Shown piece by piece: positions 50,270-62,270 of a stretch of DNA of 64,000 bases. A model generated the notes under the pieces. That model had not been told where the DNA came from and did not search any database. It saw only the letters and a list, made by a program, of their open reading frames with translations. The DNA comes from Desmodus rotundus (lineage: Eukaryota; Chordata; Mammalia; Chiroptera; Phyllostomidae), in NCBI RefSeq assembly GCF_022682495.2, contig NW_026527544.1, positions 186,001-250,000 on the forward strand, given 5' to 3'. The stretch's first letter is position 1. The number at the start of each line of letters is the position of its first letter. A program made the translations under genes and the position numbers.

Positions 50270-51859
50270 GAGCACAACGGCCTCCTGAGATAAGCGGTTT
50301 CCTAGGATACGGTTTCCAAGGATACGGTTGCCTTGGTTACTGCATTCTAGAATGCGGTGTGTCAGGATCTAGAATCTTGTGGTGCGGGTTCTGAGCACAA
50401 GGCCTCCTGAGTTAAGCGGTTTCCTAGGATACGGTTTCCAAGGATACGGTTGCCTTGGTTACTGCATTCTAGAATGCGGTGTGTCAGGATCTAGAATCTC
50501 GTGGTGCCGGTTATGAGCACAACGGCCTCTTGAGATAAGCGGTTTCCTAGGATACGGTTTCCAAGGATACGGTTGCCTTGGATACTGCATTCTAGAATGC
50601 GCTGTGTCAGGATCTAGAATCTTGTGGTGCGGGTTCTGAGCACAATGGCCTCCTGAGATAAGCGGTTTCCTAGGATACGGTTTCCAAGGATACGGTTGCC
50701 TTGGATACTGCATTCTAGAATGCGGTGTGTCAGGATCTAGAATCTTGTGGTGCGGGTTCTGAGCACAACGGCCTCCTGAGATAAGCCGTTTCCTAGGATA
50801 CGGTTTCCAAGGATACGGTTGCCTTGGATACTGCATTCTAGAATGCGGTGTGTCAGGATCTAGAATCTTGTGGTGCGGGTTCTGAGCACAACGGCCTCCT
50901 GAGATAAGCGGTTTCCTAGGATACGGGTTCCAAGGATACGGTTGCCTTGGTTACTGCATTCTAGAATGCGGTGTGTCAGGATCTAGAATCTTGTGGTGCG
51001 GGTTCTGAGCACAACGGCCTCCTGAGATAAGCGGTTTCCTAGGATACGGTTTCCAAGGATACGGTTGCCTTGGATACTGCATTCTAGAATGCGGTGTGTC
51101 AGGATCTAGAATCTTGTGTTGCGGGTTCTGAGCACAATGGCCTCCAGGGTAAGCCGTTTCCTAGGATACGGTTTCCAAGGATACGGTGCCTTGGTTACTG
51201 CATTCTAGAATGCGGTGTGTCAGGATCTAGAATCTTGTGGTGCGGGTTCTGAGCACAATGGCCTCCTGAGATAAGCGGTTCCCTCGATACGGTTTCCAAG
51301 GATACGGTTGCCTTGGATACTGCATTCTAGAATGTGGTGTGTCAGGATCTAGAATCTTGTGTTGCGGGTTCTGAGCACAATGGCCTCCAGAGTAAGCCGT
51401 TTCCTAGGATACGGTTTCCAAGGATACGGTGCCTTGGTTACTGCATTCTAGAATGCGGTGTGTCAGGATCTAGAATCTCGTGGTGCGGGTTCTGAGCACA
51501 AGGGCCTCCTGAGATAAGCGGTTTCCTAGGATACGGTTTCCAAGGATACGGTTGCCTTGGATACTGCATTCTAGAATGCGGTGTGTCAGGATCTAGAATC
51601 TTGTGGTGCGGGTTCTGAGCACAACGGCCTCCTGAGATAAGCGGTTTCCTAGGATATGGTTTCCAAGGATACGGTTGCCTTGGTTACTGCATTCTAGAAT
51701 GCGGTGTGTCAGGATCTAGAATCTTGTGGTGCGGGTTCTGAGCACAACGGCCTCCTGAGATAAGCGGTTTCCTAGGATACGGTTTCCAAGGATACGGTTG
51801 CCTTGGTTACTGCATTCTAGAATGCGGTGTGTCAGGATCTAGAATCTTGTGGTGCGGGT

Positions 51860-52105
51860 TCTGAGCACAATGGCCTCCTGAGATAAGCGGTTTCCTAGCA
51901 TACGGTTTCCAAGGATACGGTTGCCTTGGGTACTGCATTCTAGAATGCGCTGTGTCAGGATCTAGAATCTTGTGGTGCGGGTTCTGAGCACAATGGCCTC
52001 CTGAGATAAGCGGGTTCCTAGGATACGGTTTCCAAGTATACGGTTGCCTTGGATACTGCATTCTAGAATGTGGTGTGTCAGGATCTAGAATCTTGTGTTG
52101 CGGGT
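51860..52105. repeat. 246-bp extra dimer in unit B
   Basis: Two monomers (CCTAGCATACGG/GGGTACTGC then GCGCTGTG/GGGTTCCTAGG) that are absent at the matching place in unit A. They repeat a segment found 615 bp (five monomers) downstream at about 52,475-52,720. This looks like a small unequal exchange or conversion after the 14-kb duplication. It also joins two open minus frames into the longest one in the window (51,807-52,676). Confidence 0.72.
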
Positions 52106-55100
52106 TCTGAGCACAACGGCCACCTGAGATAAGCGGTTTCCTAGGATACGGTTTCCAAGGATACGGTTGCCTTGGATACTGCATTCTAGAATGCGGTGTA
52201 TCAGGATCTAGAATCTTGTGGTGCGGGTTCTGAGCACAACGGCCTCCTGAGATAAGCGGTTTCCTAGGATACGGTTTCCAAGGATACGGTTGCCTTGGAT
52301 ACTGCATTCTAGATTTCGGTGTGTCAGGATCTAGAATCTTGTGGTGCGGGTTCTGAGCACAATGGCCTCCTGAGATAAGCCGTTTCCTAGGATACGGTTT
52401 CCAAGGATACGGTTGCCTTGGATACTGCATTCTAGAATGCGGTGTGTCAGGATCTAGAATCTTGTGGTGCGGGTTCTGAGCACAATGGCCTCCTGAGATA
52501 AGCGGTTTCCTAGCATACGGTTTCCAAGGATACGGTTGCCTTGGGTACTGCATTCTAGAATGCGCTGTGTCAGGATCTAGAATCTTGTGGTGCGGGTTCT
52601 GAGCACAATGGCCTCCTGAGATAAGCGGGTTCCTAGGATACGGTTTCCAAGTATACGGTTGCCTTGGATACTGCATTCTAGAATGTGGTGTGTCAGGATC
52701 TAGAATCTTGTGTTGCGGGTTCTGAGCACAATGGCCTCCAGAGTAAGCCGTTTCCTAGGATACGGTTTCCAAGGATACGGTGCCTTGGTTACTGCATTCT
52801 AGAATGCGGTGTGTCAGGATCTAGAATCTTGTGGTGCTGTTTCTGAGCACAAGGGCCTCCTGAGATAAGCGGTTTCCTAGGATACGGTTTCCAAGGATAC
52901 GGTTGCCTTGGATACTGCATTCTAGAATGCGGTGTGTCAGGATCTAGAATCTTGTGGTGCGGGTTCTGAGTACAATGGCCTCCTGAGATAAGTGGTTTCC
53001 TAGGATACGGGTTCCAAGGATACGGATGCCTTGGTTACTGCATTCTAGAATGCGGTGTGTCAGGATCTAGAATCTCGTGGTGCCGGTTATGAGCACAACG
53101 GCCTCCTGAGATAAGCGGTTTCCTAGGATACGGTTTCCAAGGATACGGTTGCCTTGGATACTGCATTCTAGAATGCGGTGTGTCAGGATCTAGAATCTTG
53201 TGGTGCGGGTTCTGAGCACAACGGCCTCCTGAGATAAGCGGTTTCCTAGGATACGGTTTCCAAGGATACGGTTGCCTTGGATACTGCATTCTAGAATGCG
53301 GTGTGTCAGGATCTAGAATCTTGTGTTGCGGGTTCTGAGCACAACGGCCTCCTGAGATAAGCCGTTTCCTAGGATACGGTTTCCAAGGATACGGTTGCCT
53401 TGGATACTGCATTCTAGAATGCGGTGTTTCAGGATCTAGAATCTTGTGGTGCGGGTTCTGAGTACAATGGCCTCCTGAGATAAGCGGTTTCCTAGGATAC
53501 GGTTTCCAAGGATACGGTGCCTTGGTTACTGCATTCTAGAATGTGGTGTGTCAGGATCTAGAATCTTGTGGTGCGGGTTCTGAGCACAACGGCCTCCTGA
53601 GATAAGCGGTTTCCTAGGATACGGTTTCCAAGGATACGGTTGCCTTGGTTACTGCATTCTAGAATGCGGTGTGTCAGGATCTAGAATCTTGTGGTGCGGG
53701 TTCTGAGCACAACGGCCTCCTGAGATAAGCGGTTTCCTAGGATACGGTTTCCAAGGATACGGTTGCCTTGGTTACTGCATTCTAGAATGCGGTGTGTCAG
53801 GATCTAGAATCTTGTGGTGCGGGTTCTGAGCACAACGGCCTCCTGAGATAAGCGGTTTCCTAGGATACGGTTTCCAAGGATACGGTTGCCTTGGTTACTG
53901 CATTCTAGAATGCGGTGTGTCAGGATCTAGAATCTTGTGGTGCGGGTTCTGAGCACAACGGCCTCCTGAGATAAGCGGTTTCCTAGGATACGGTTTCCAA
54001 GGATACGGTTGCCTTGGTTACTGCATTCTAGAATGCGGTGTATCAGGATCTAGAATCTTGTGGTGCGGGTTCTGAGCACAACGGCCTCCTGAGATAAGCG
54101 GTTTCCTAGGATACGGTTTCCAAGGATACGGTTGCCTTGGATACAGCATTCTAGATTTCGGTGTGTCAGGATCTAGAATCTTGTGGTGCGGGTTCTGAGC
54201 ACAATGGCCTCCTGAGATAAGCCGTTTCCTAGGATACGGTTTCCAAGGATACGGTTGCCTTGGATACTGCATTCTAGAATGCGGTGTGTCAGGATCTAGA
54301 ATCTTGTGGTGCGGGTTCTGAGCACAATGGCCTCCTGAGATAAGCGGTTTCCTAGGATACGGTTTCCAAGGATACGGTTGCCTTGGATACTGCATTCTAC
54401 ATTTCGGTGTGTCAGGATCTAGAATCTTGTGGTGCGGGTTCTGAGCACAATGGCCTCCTGAGATAAGCCGTTTCCTAGGATACGGTTTCCAAGGATACGG
54501 TTGCCTTGGATACTGCATTCTAGAATGCGGTGTGTCAGGATCTAGAATCTTGTGGTGCGGGTTCTGAGCACAATGGCCTCCTGAGATAAGCGGTTTCCTA
54601 GCATACGGTTTCCAAGGATACGGTTGCCTTGGATACTGCATTCTAGAATGCGGTGTGTCAGGATCTAGAATCTTGTGTTGCGAGTTCTGAGCACAATGGC
54701 CTCCAGGGTAAGCAGTTTCCTAGGATACGGTTTCCAAGGATACGGTGCCTTGGTTACTGCATTCTAGAATGCGGTGTGTCAGGATCTAGAATCTTGTGGT
54801 GCGGGTTCTGAGCACAATGGCCTCCTGATATAAGCGGTTCCCTGGATACGGTTTCCAAGGATACGGTTGCCTTGGATACTGCATTCTAGAATGCGGTGTG
54901 TCAGGATCTAGAATCTTGTGGTGCGGGTGCTGAGCACAATGGCCTCCTGAGATAAGCGGTTTCCTAGGATACGGTTTCCAAGGATACGGTTGCCTTGGTT
55001 ACTGCATTCAGGAATGCGGTGTGTCAGGATCTAGAATCTTGTGGTGCGGGTTCTGAGCACAACGGCCTCCTGAGATAAGCGGTTTCCTAGGATACGGTTT

Positions 55101-58100
55101 CCAAGGATACGGTTGCCTTGGTTACTGCATTCTAGAATGCGGTGTGTCAGGATCTAGAATCTTGTGGTGCGGGTTCTGAGCACAATGGCCTCCTGAGATA
55201 AGCGGTTTCCTAGGATACGGTTTCCAAGGATACGGTTGCCTTGGTTACTGCATTCTAGAATGCGCTGTGTCAGGATCTAGAATCTTGTGGTGCGGGTTCT
55301 GAGCACAACGGCCTCCTGAGATAAGCGGTTTCCTAGGATACGGTTTCCAAGGATACGGTTGCCTTGGATACTGCATTCTAGAATGCGGTGTGTCAGGATC
55401 TAGAATCTTGTGGTGCGGGTTCTGAGCACAACGGCCTCCTGAGATAAGCGGTTTCCTAGGATACGGTTTCCAAGGATACGGTTGCCTTGGTTACTGCATT
55501 CTAGAATGCGGTGTGTCAGGATCTAGAATCTTGTGGTGCAGGTTCTGAGCACAATGGCCTCCTGAGATAAGCGGTTTCCTAGGATACGGTTTCCAAGGAT
55601 ACGGTTGCCTTGGTTACTGCATTCTAGAATGCGCTGTGTCAGGATCTAGAATCTTGTGGTGCGGGTTCTGAGCACAACGGCCTCCTGAGATAAGCGGTTT
55701 CCTAGGATACGGTTTCCAAGGATACGGTTGCCTTGGATACTGCATTCTAGAATGCGGTGTGTCAGGATCTAGAATCTTGTGTTGCGGGTTCTGAGCACAA
55801 TGGCCTCCAGAGTAAGCCGCTTCCTAGGATACGGTTTCCAAGGATACGGTGCCTTGGTTACTGCATTCTAGAATGCGGTGTGTCAGGATCTAGAATCTTG
55901 TGGTGCGGGTTCTGAACACAACGGCCTCCTGAGATATGCGGTTTCCTAGGATACGGTTTCCAAGGATACGGTTGCCTTGGTTACTGCATTCTAGAATGCG
56001 GTGCGTCAGGATCTAGAATCTTGTGGTTCGGGTTCTGAGCACAATGGCCTCCTGAGATAAGCGGTTTCCTAGGATACGGTTTCCAAGGATACGGTTGCCT
56101 TGGATACTGCATTCTAGAATGCGGTGTGTCAGGATCTAGAATCTTGTGGTGCGGGTTCTGAGCACAATGGCCTCCAGAGTAAGCCGCTTCCTAGGATACG
56201 GTTTCCAAGAATACGGTGATTGGTTACTGCATTCTAGAATGTGGTGTGTCAGGATCTAGAATCTTGTGGTGCGGGTTCTGAGCACAACGGCCTCCTGAGA
56301 TAAGCGGTTTCCTAGGATACGGTTTCCAAGGATACGGTTGCCTTGGTTACTGCATTCTAGAATGCGGTGTGTCAGGATCTAGAATCTTGTGGTGCGGGTT
56401 CTGAGCACAACGGCCTCCTGAGATAAGCGGTTTCCTAGGATACGGTTTCCAAGGATACGGTTGCCTTGGATACTGCATTCTAGAATGCGGTGTGTCAGGA
56501 TCTAGAATCTTGTGTTGCGGGTTCTGAGCACAATGGCCTCCAGAGTAAGCCGCTTCCTAGGATACGGTTTCCAAGGATACGGTGCCTTGGTTACTGCATT
56601 CTAGAATGCGGTGTGTCAGGATCTAGAATCTTGTGGTGCGGGTTCTGAACACAACGGCCTCCTGAGATATGCGGTTTCCTAGGATACGGTTTCCAAGGAT
56701 ACGGTTGCCTTGGTTACTGCATTCTAGAATGCGGTGTGTCAGGATCTAGAATCTTGTGGTGCGGGTTCTGAGCACAATGGCCTCCTGAGATAAGCGGTTT
56801 CCTAGGATACGGTTTCCAAGGATACGGTTGCCTTGGATACTGCATTCTAGAATGCGGTGTGTCAGGATCTAGAATCTTGTGGTGCGGGTTCTGAGCACAA
56901 TGGCCTCCAGAGTAAGCCGCTTCCTAGGATACGGTTTCCAAGAATACGGTGATTGGTTACTGCATTCTAGAATGTGGTGTGTCAGGATCTAGAATCTTGT
57001 GGTGCGGGTTCTGAGCACAACGGCCTCCTGAGATAAGCGGTTTCCTAGGATACGGTTTCCAAGGATACGGTTGCCTTGGTTACTGCATTCTAGAATGCGG
57101 TGTGTCAGGAACTAGAATCTTGTGGTGCGGGTTCTGAGCACAACGGCCTCCTGAGATAGGCGGTTTCCTAGGATACGGTTTCCAAGGATACGGTTGCCTT
57201 GGTTACTGCATTCTAGAATGCGGTGTGTCAGGATCTAGAATCTTGTGGTGCGGGTTCTGAGCACAACGGCCTCCTGAGATAAGCGGTTTCCTAGGATACG
57301 GTTTCCAAGGATACGGTTGCCTTGGATACTGCATTCTAGAATTCGGTGTGTCAGGATCTAGAATCTTGTGGTGCGGGTTCTGAGCACAATGGTCTCCTGA
57401 GATAAGCCGTTTCCTAGGATACGGTTTCCAAGGATACGGTTGCCTTGGATACTGCATTCTAGAATGCGGTGTGTCAGGATCTAGAATCTTGTGGTGCGGG
57501 TTCTGAGCACAATGGCCTCCTGAGATAAGCGGTTTCCTAGCATACGGTTTCCAAGGATACGGTTGCCTTGGATACTGCATTCTAGAATGCGGTGTGTCAG
57601 GATCTAGAATCTTGTGTTGCGGGTTCTGAGCACAATGGCCTCCAGGGTAAGCCGTTTCCTAGGATACGGTTTCCAAGGATACGGTGCCTTGGTTACTGCA
57701 TTCTAGAATGCGGTGTGTCAGGATCTAGAATCTTGTGGTGCGGGTTCTGAGCACAATGGCCTCCTGAGATAAGCGGTTCCCTCGATACGGTTTCCAAGGA
57801 TACGGTTGCCTTGGATACTGCATTCTAGAATGCGGTGTGTCAGGATCTAGAATCTTGTGGTGCGGGTTCTGAGCACAACGGCCTCCTGAGATAGGCGGTT
57901 TCCTAGGATACGGTTTCCAAGGATACGGTTGCCTTGGTTACTGCATTCTAGAATGCGGTGTGTCAGGATCTAGAATCTTGTGGTGCGGGTTCTGAGCACA
58001 ACGGCCTCCTGAGATAAGCGGTTTCCTAGGATACGGTTTCCAAGGATACGGTTGCCTTGTTTACTGCATTCTAGAATGCGGTGTGTCAGGATCTAGAATC

Positions 58101-58574
58101 TTGTGGTGCCGGTTCTGAGCACAACGGCCTCCTGAGATAAGCGGTTTCCTAGGATACGGTTTCCAAGGATACGGTTGCCTTGGTTACTGCATTCTAGAAT
58201 GCGGTGTGTCAGGATCTAGAATCTCGTGGTGCCGGTTATGAGCACAACGGCCTCCTGAGATAAGCGGTTTCCTAGGATACGGTTTCCAAGGATACGGTTG
58301 CCTTGGATACTGCATTCTAGAATGCGGTGTGTCAGGATCTAGAATCTTGTGGTGCGGGTTCTGAGCACAATGGCCTCCTGAGATAAGCGGTTTCCTAGGA
58401 TACGGTTTCCAAGTATACGGTTGCCTTGGATACTGCATTCTAGAATGCGGTGTGTCAGGATCTAGAATCTTGTGTTGCGGGTTCTGAGCACAAGGCCTCC
58501 AGAGTAAGCCGTTTCCTAGGATACGGTTTCCAAGGATACGGTGCCTTGGTTACTGCATTCTAGAATGCGGTGTG

Positions 58575-60966
58575 TCAGATTCTAGAATCTTGTGGTGCGG
58601 GTTCTGAGCACAACGGCCTCCTGAGATAAGCGGTTTCCTAGGATACGGTTTCCAAGGATACGGTTGCCTTGGTTACTGCATTCTAGAATGCGGTGTGTCA
58701 GGATCTAGAATCTTGTGGTGCGGGTTCTGAGCACAATGGCCTCCAGATATAAGCGGTTTCCTAGGATACGGTTTCCAAGGATACGGTTGCCTCTTATTCT
58801 GCATTCTAGAATGTGGTGTGTCAGAATCCAGAATCTTGAGAGATGGGTTCTACGCACAATGGTCTACAGATATAAGCGGGTTCCTACGATTCGGTTTCCA
58901 AGGATACTGTTGCCTTGGATACTGCATTCTAGAAAGTGGTGTGTCAGGGTCTAGAATCTTGTGGGAAAGGATCTGAGCACAATGGTCTCCAGGGATACGC
59001 GGTTTACTAGGATTCGGTCCTCAAGGATACGGTTGCCTTGCATACGGCTTTCTAGATTGTGGAGTTCAGGATCTATAATCTTGTGCGCCGGGTTCTGAGC
59101 ACAATAGTCTCCAGGGATACGCGGTTTTCTAGAATACGGTTTCCAGGATACGGTTGCCATGGACACGGCGTTTTAGAATGTGGTGTGTCAGAATCTAGAA
59201 TCTTGTGAGACGGGATCATTGCACAATGGTCTCCAGGGATACGTGGTTTAGTAGAATACTGTCCCTAACGATACGGTTACCTTGCATACGGCTTTCTAGA
59301 ATGTGGAGTTCAGGATCCAGAATCTTGTGGGCCGGGTTCAGAGCACAATAGTCCACAGGGATACGCGGTTTCCTAGGTTACAGACTCCAAGGATACGGTT
59401 GGCTTGCATACGGCGTTCTAGAATGTGGTGTGTCAGGATCTAGAATCCTTTGGGGCGGGTCTGAGCAAAATGGCCTCCATATATAAGCGGTGTCCTAGGA
59501 TACGGTTTCCTAGGATACGGTTGCCTTGGATACTGCATTCTAGAATGCGGTGTGTCAGGATCTAGAATCTTCTGGGGCGCGTTCTGAGCACAATGGCCTC
59601 CATATATAAGCGGTTTCCTAGGATACGTTTTCCAAGGATACGGTTGCCTTGGCTACGGCGTTCTAGAATGTGGTGTGTCAGGATATAGAATCTTGTTAGA
59701 CGTGTTCTGAGCACAATGGTCTCCAGAGTAAGCGGTTTCCTAGGATACGGTTTCCAGGATACGGTTGCCGTGGACACGGCGTTCTCGAATGTGGTGTGTC
59801 AGGATCTAGAATATTGTTGGGCGGGTTCAGAGAACAATAGTCTACAGGAATACGCGGTTTCATAGGATACTGACTCCAAGAATACGGTTGCCTTGCATAC
59901 GGCGTTCTAGCATGTGGTGTGTCCGGATCCAGAATCTTGGGAACAGATTCTGAAAACAATAGTCTCCAGAGATAAGTGGTTTCCTTAGATACGGGTTCCA
60001 AGGATACGGTTGCCTTGGATATGGCGTTCTAGAATGTGGTGTGTCAGGATCTAGAATCTTGTGGTGCGGGTTCTGAGCACAATGGCTTCCTGAGGTAAGC
60101 GGTTTCCTAGGATACGGTTTCCAAGGATACGGTTGCCTTGTATACTCCATTCTAGAATGCGGTTTGTCAGAATCTAGAATCGTTTGGTGCGGGTTCTGAG
60201 CACTATGATCTCCAGAGTAAGCGGTTTCCTAGGATACGGTTTCCAAGGATACGGTTGCCTTGGATAGTGCATTCTAGAATGCGGTGTGTCAGGATCTAGA
60301 ATGTTGTGGTGCCGGTTCTGAGCACAATGGCCTCCTGAGAAAAGCGGTTTCGTAGGACACGGTTTCCAAGGATACGTTTGCCTTGGATATGGCGTTCTAG
60401 AATGTGGTGTGTCAGGATCTAGAATCTTGTGGTGGGGGTTCTGAGCACAATGGCCTCCTGAGACAAGCGGTTCCTATGATACGGTTTTCAAGGATACGGT
60501 TGCCTTGGATATGGCGTTCTAGAATGTGGTGTGTCAGGATCTAGAATCTTGTGGTGCGGGTTCTGAGGACAATGGCCTCCTGAGATAAGCGGTTGCTATG
60601 ATACGGTTTCCAAGAATACGGTTGCCTTGGATATGGCGTTCTAGAATGTGGAGTGTCAGGATCTAGAATCTTGTGGTGCGGGTTCTGAGTACAATGGCCT
60701 CCTGAGATAAGCGCTTCCTATGATACGGTTTCCAAGGATACGGTTGCCTTGGATACTGCATTCTAGAATGCGGTGTGTCAGAATCTAGAATCTTGTGTTG
60801 CGGGTTCTGAGCACAATGGCCTCCTGAGATAAGCGGTTTCCTAGGATACGGTTTCCAAGGATACGGTTGCCTTGGATACTGCATTCTAGAATGCGGTGTG
60901 TCAGGATCTAGAATCTTGTGTTGCGGGTTCTGAGCACAATGGCCTCCAGAGTAAGCCGTTTCCTAG
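58575..60966. repeat. Diverged-monomer island D, copy 4
   Basis: Copy of 44,851-47,242 at offset 13,724, with the copy-2 diagnostic C (59,786). The right end is cut short: where copy 2 has CCAAGGACACGGTGCC (about 47,250), this copy has CCAAGGATACGGTTGCC (about 60,976). The sequence then continues as island E, so the junction lies within one monomer at about 60,957-60,983. Confidence 0.9.
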
Positions 60967-62270
60967 GATACGGTTTCCAAGGATACGGTTGCCTTGGATA
61001 CTGCATTCTAGAATGCGGTGTGTCAGGATCTAGAATCTTGTGGTGCGGGTTCTGAGCACAATGGCCTCCAGAGATAGGCGGTTTCCTAGGATACGGTTTG
61101 CAAGTATACGGTTGCCTTGGATACTGCGTTTTAGAATGTGGTTTGTCAGGATCTAGAATCTGTGGTGCGGGTTCTGAGCACTATGGTCTCCAGATATAAG
61201 GGGTTTCCTAGGATACGGTTTCCAAGGATAAGGTTTCCTTGGATACTGCGTTCTAGAATGTGGTGTGTCAGGATCTAGAATCTTGTGGGGCTGGTTCTGA
61301 GCACAATGGCGTCCAGATATAAGCGGTTTCCTAGGATACGGTTTCCAAGGATACGGTTTCCTTGGATACTGGGTACTATAATGTGTTGTGTCAGGATCTA
61401 GAATATGGTGCTGCGGGTTCTCAGCACAATGGCCTCCAGATATAAGCGGCTTCCTAGGATACGGTTTCCAAGGATACGGTTGCCTCTTATTCTGCATTCT
61501 AGAATGTGGTGTGTCAGAATCTAGAATCTTGAGAGATGGGTTCTAAGTACAATGGTCTACAGATATAAGCGGGTTCCTAGGATTCGGTTTCCAAGGATAC
61601 GGTTGCCTTGGATACTGCATTCTAGAATGCGGTGTGTCAGGATCTAGAATCTTGTGGTGCGGGTTCTTAGCACAACGGCCTCCTGAGATAAGCGGTTTCC
61701 TAGGATACGGTTTCCAAGGATACGGTTGCCTTGGATACTGCATTCTAGAATGCGGTGTGTCAGGATCTAGAATCTAGTGGTGCGGGTTCTTAGCACAACG
61801 GCCTCCTGAGATAAGCGGTTTCCTAGGATACGGTTTCCAAGGATATGGTTGCCTTGGATACTGCATTCTAGAATGTGGTGTGTCAGGATCTAGAATCTTG
61901 TGGTGCGGGTTCTTAGCACAACGGCCTCCTGAGATAAGCGGTTTCCTAGGATACGGTTTCCAAGAATACGGTTGCCTTGGATACTGCATTCTAGAATGCG
62001 GTGTGTCAGGATCTAGAATCTTGTGTTGCGGGTTCTGAGCACAATGGCCTCCAGGGTAAGCCGTTTCCTAGGATACGGTTTCCAAGGATACGGTGCCTTG
62101 GTTACTGCATTCTAGAATTCGGTGTGTCAGGATCTAGAATCTTGTGGTGCGGGTTCTGAGCACAATAGCCTCCTGAGATAAGCGGTTCCCTGGATACGGT
62201 TTCCAAGGATACGGTTGCCTTGGATACTGCGTTCTAGAATGCGGTGTGTCAGGATCTAGAATCTTGTGGT
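60967..62270. repeat. Diverged-monomer island E, copy 2
   Basis: Matches 48,957-50,260 at offset 12,010, including the unusual GGGTACTATAATG and the three TTCTTAGCAC monomers. One base difference seen is A at 61,965 against G at 49,955. Another is CTGCGTTCTAG near 62,229 against CTGCATTCTAG. In this copy E directly follows D with nothing between them. Confidence 0.87.

Larger units (their letters stand above)
50270..62270. repeat. 14.2-kb tandem segmental duplication, unit B (about 12.0 kb)
   Basis: Second version of 36,054-50,269, shortened by a 738-bp and a 1,714-bp absence and lengthened by 246 bp. The arithmetic closes: 14,216-738+246-1,714=12,010. Base differences I found against unit A include 39,498 T / 53,222 C, 39,621 T / 53,345 C, GGTTCGGG near 56,027, CAGATTCTAG near 58,579 and GGTGTCC near 59,491. 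Two of these are CpG/TpG changes. The right limit is near 62,270, where CGGTGCTGAGCACAATGACC leaves the pattern. Confidence 0.87.

Noticed and set aside
51807..52676. Long minus-strand open frame (289 residues) and its many relatives, which read as a proline/tyrosine-rich repeat protein
   Set aside because: The frame is the satellite read in one direction: its period is 41 residues because 123 is a multiple of 3. It starts and stops at the same polymorphic site, is broken in many monomers by TAA or by 120-122 bp monomers, and has no flanking unique sequence, promoter or splice structure.
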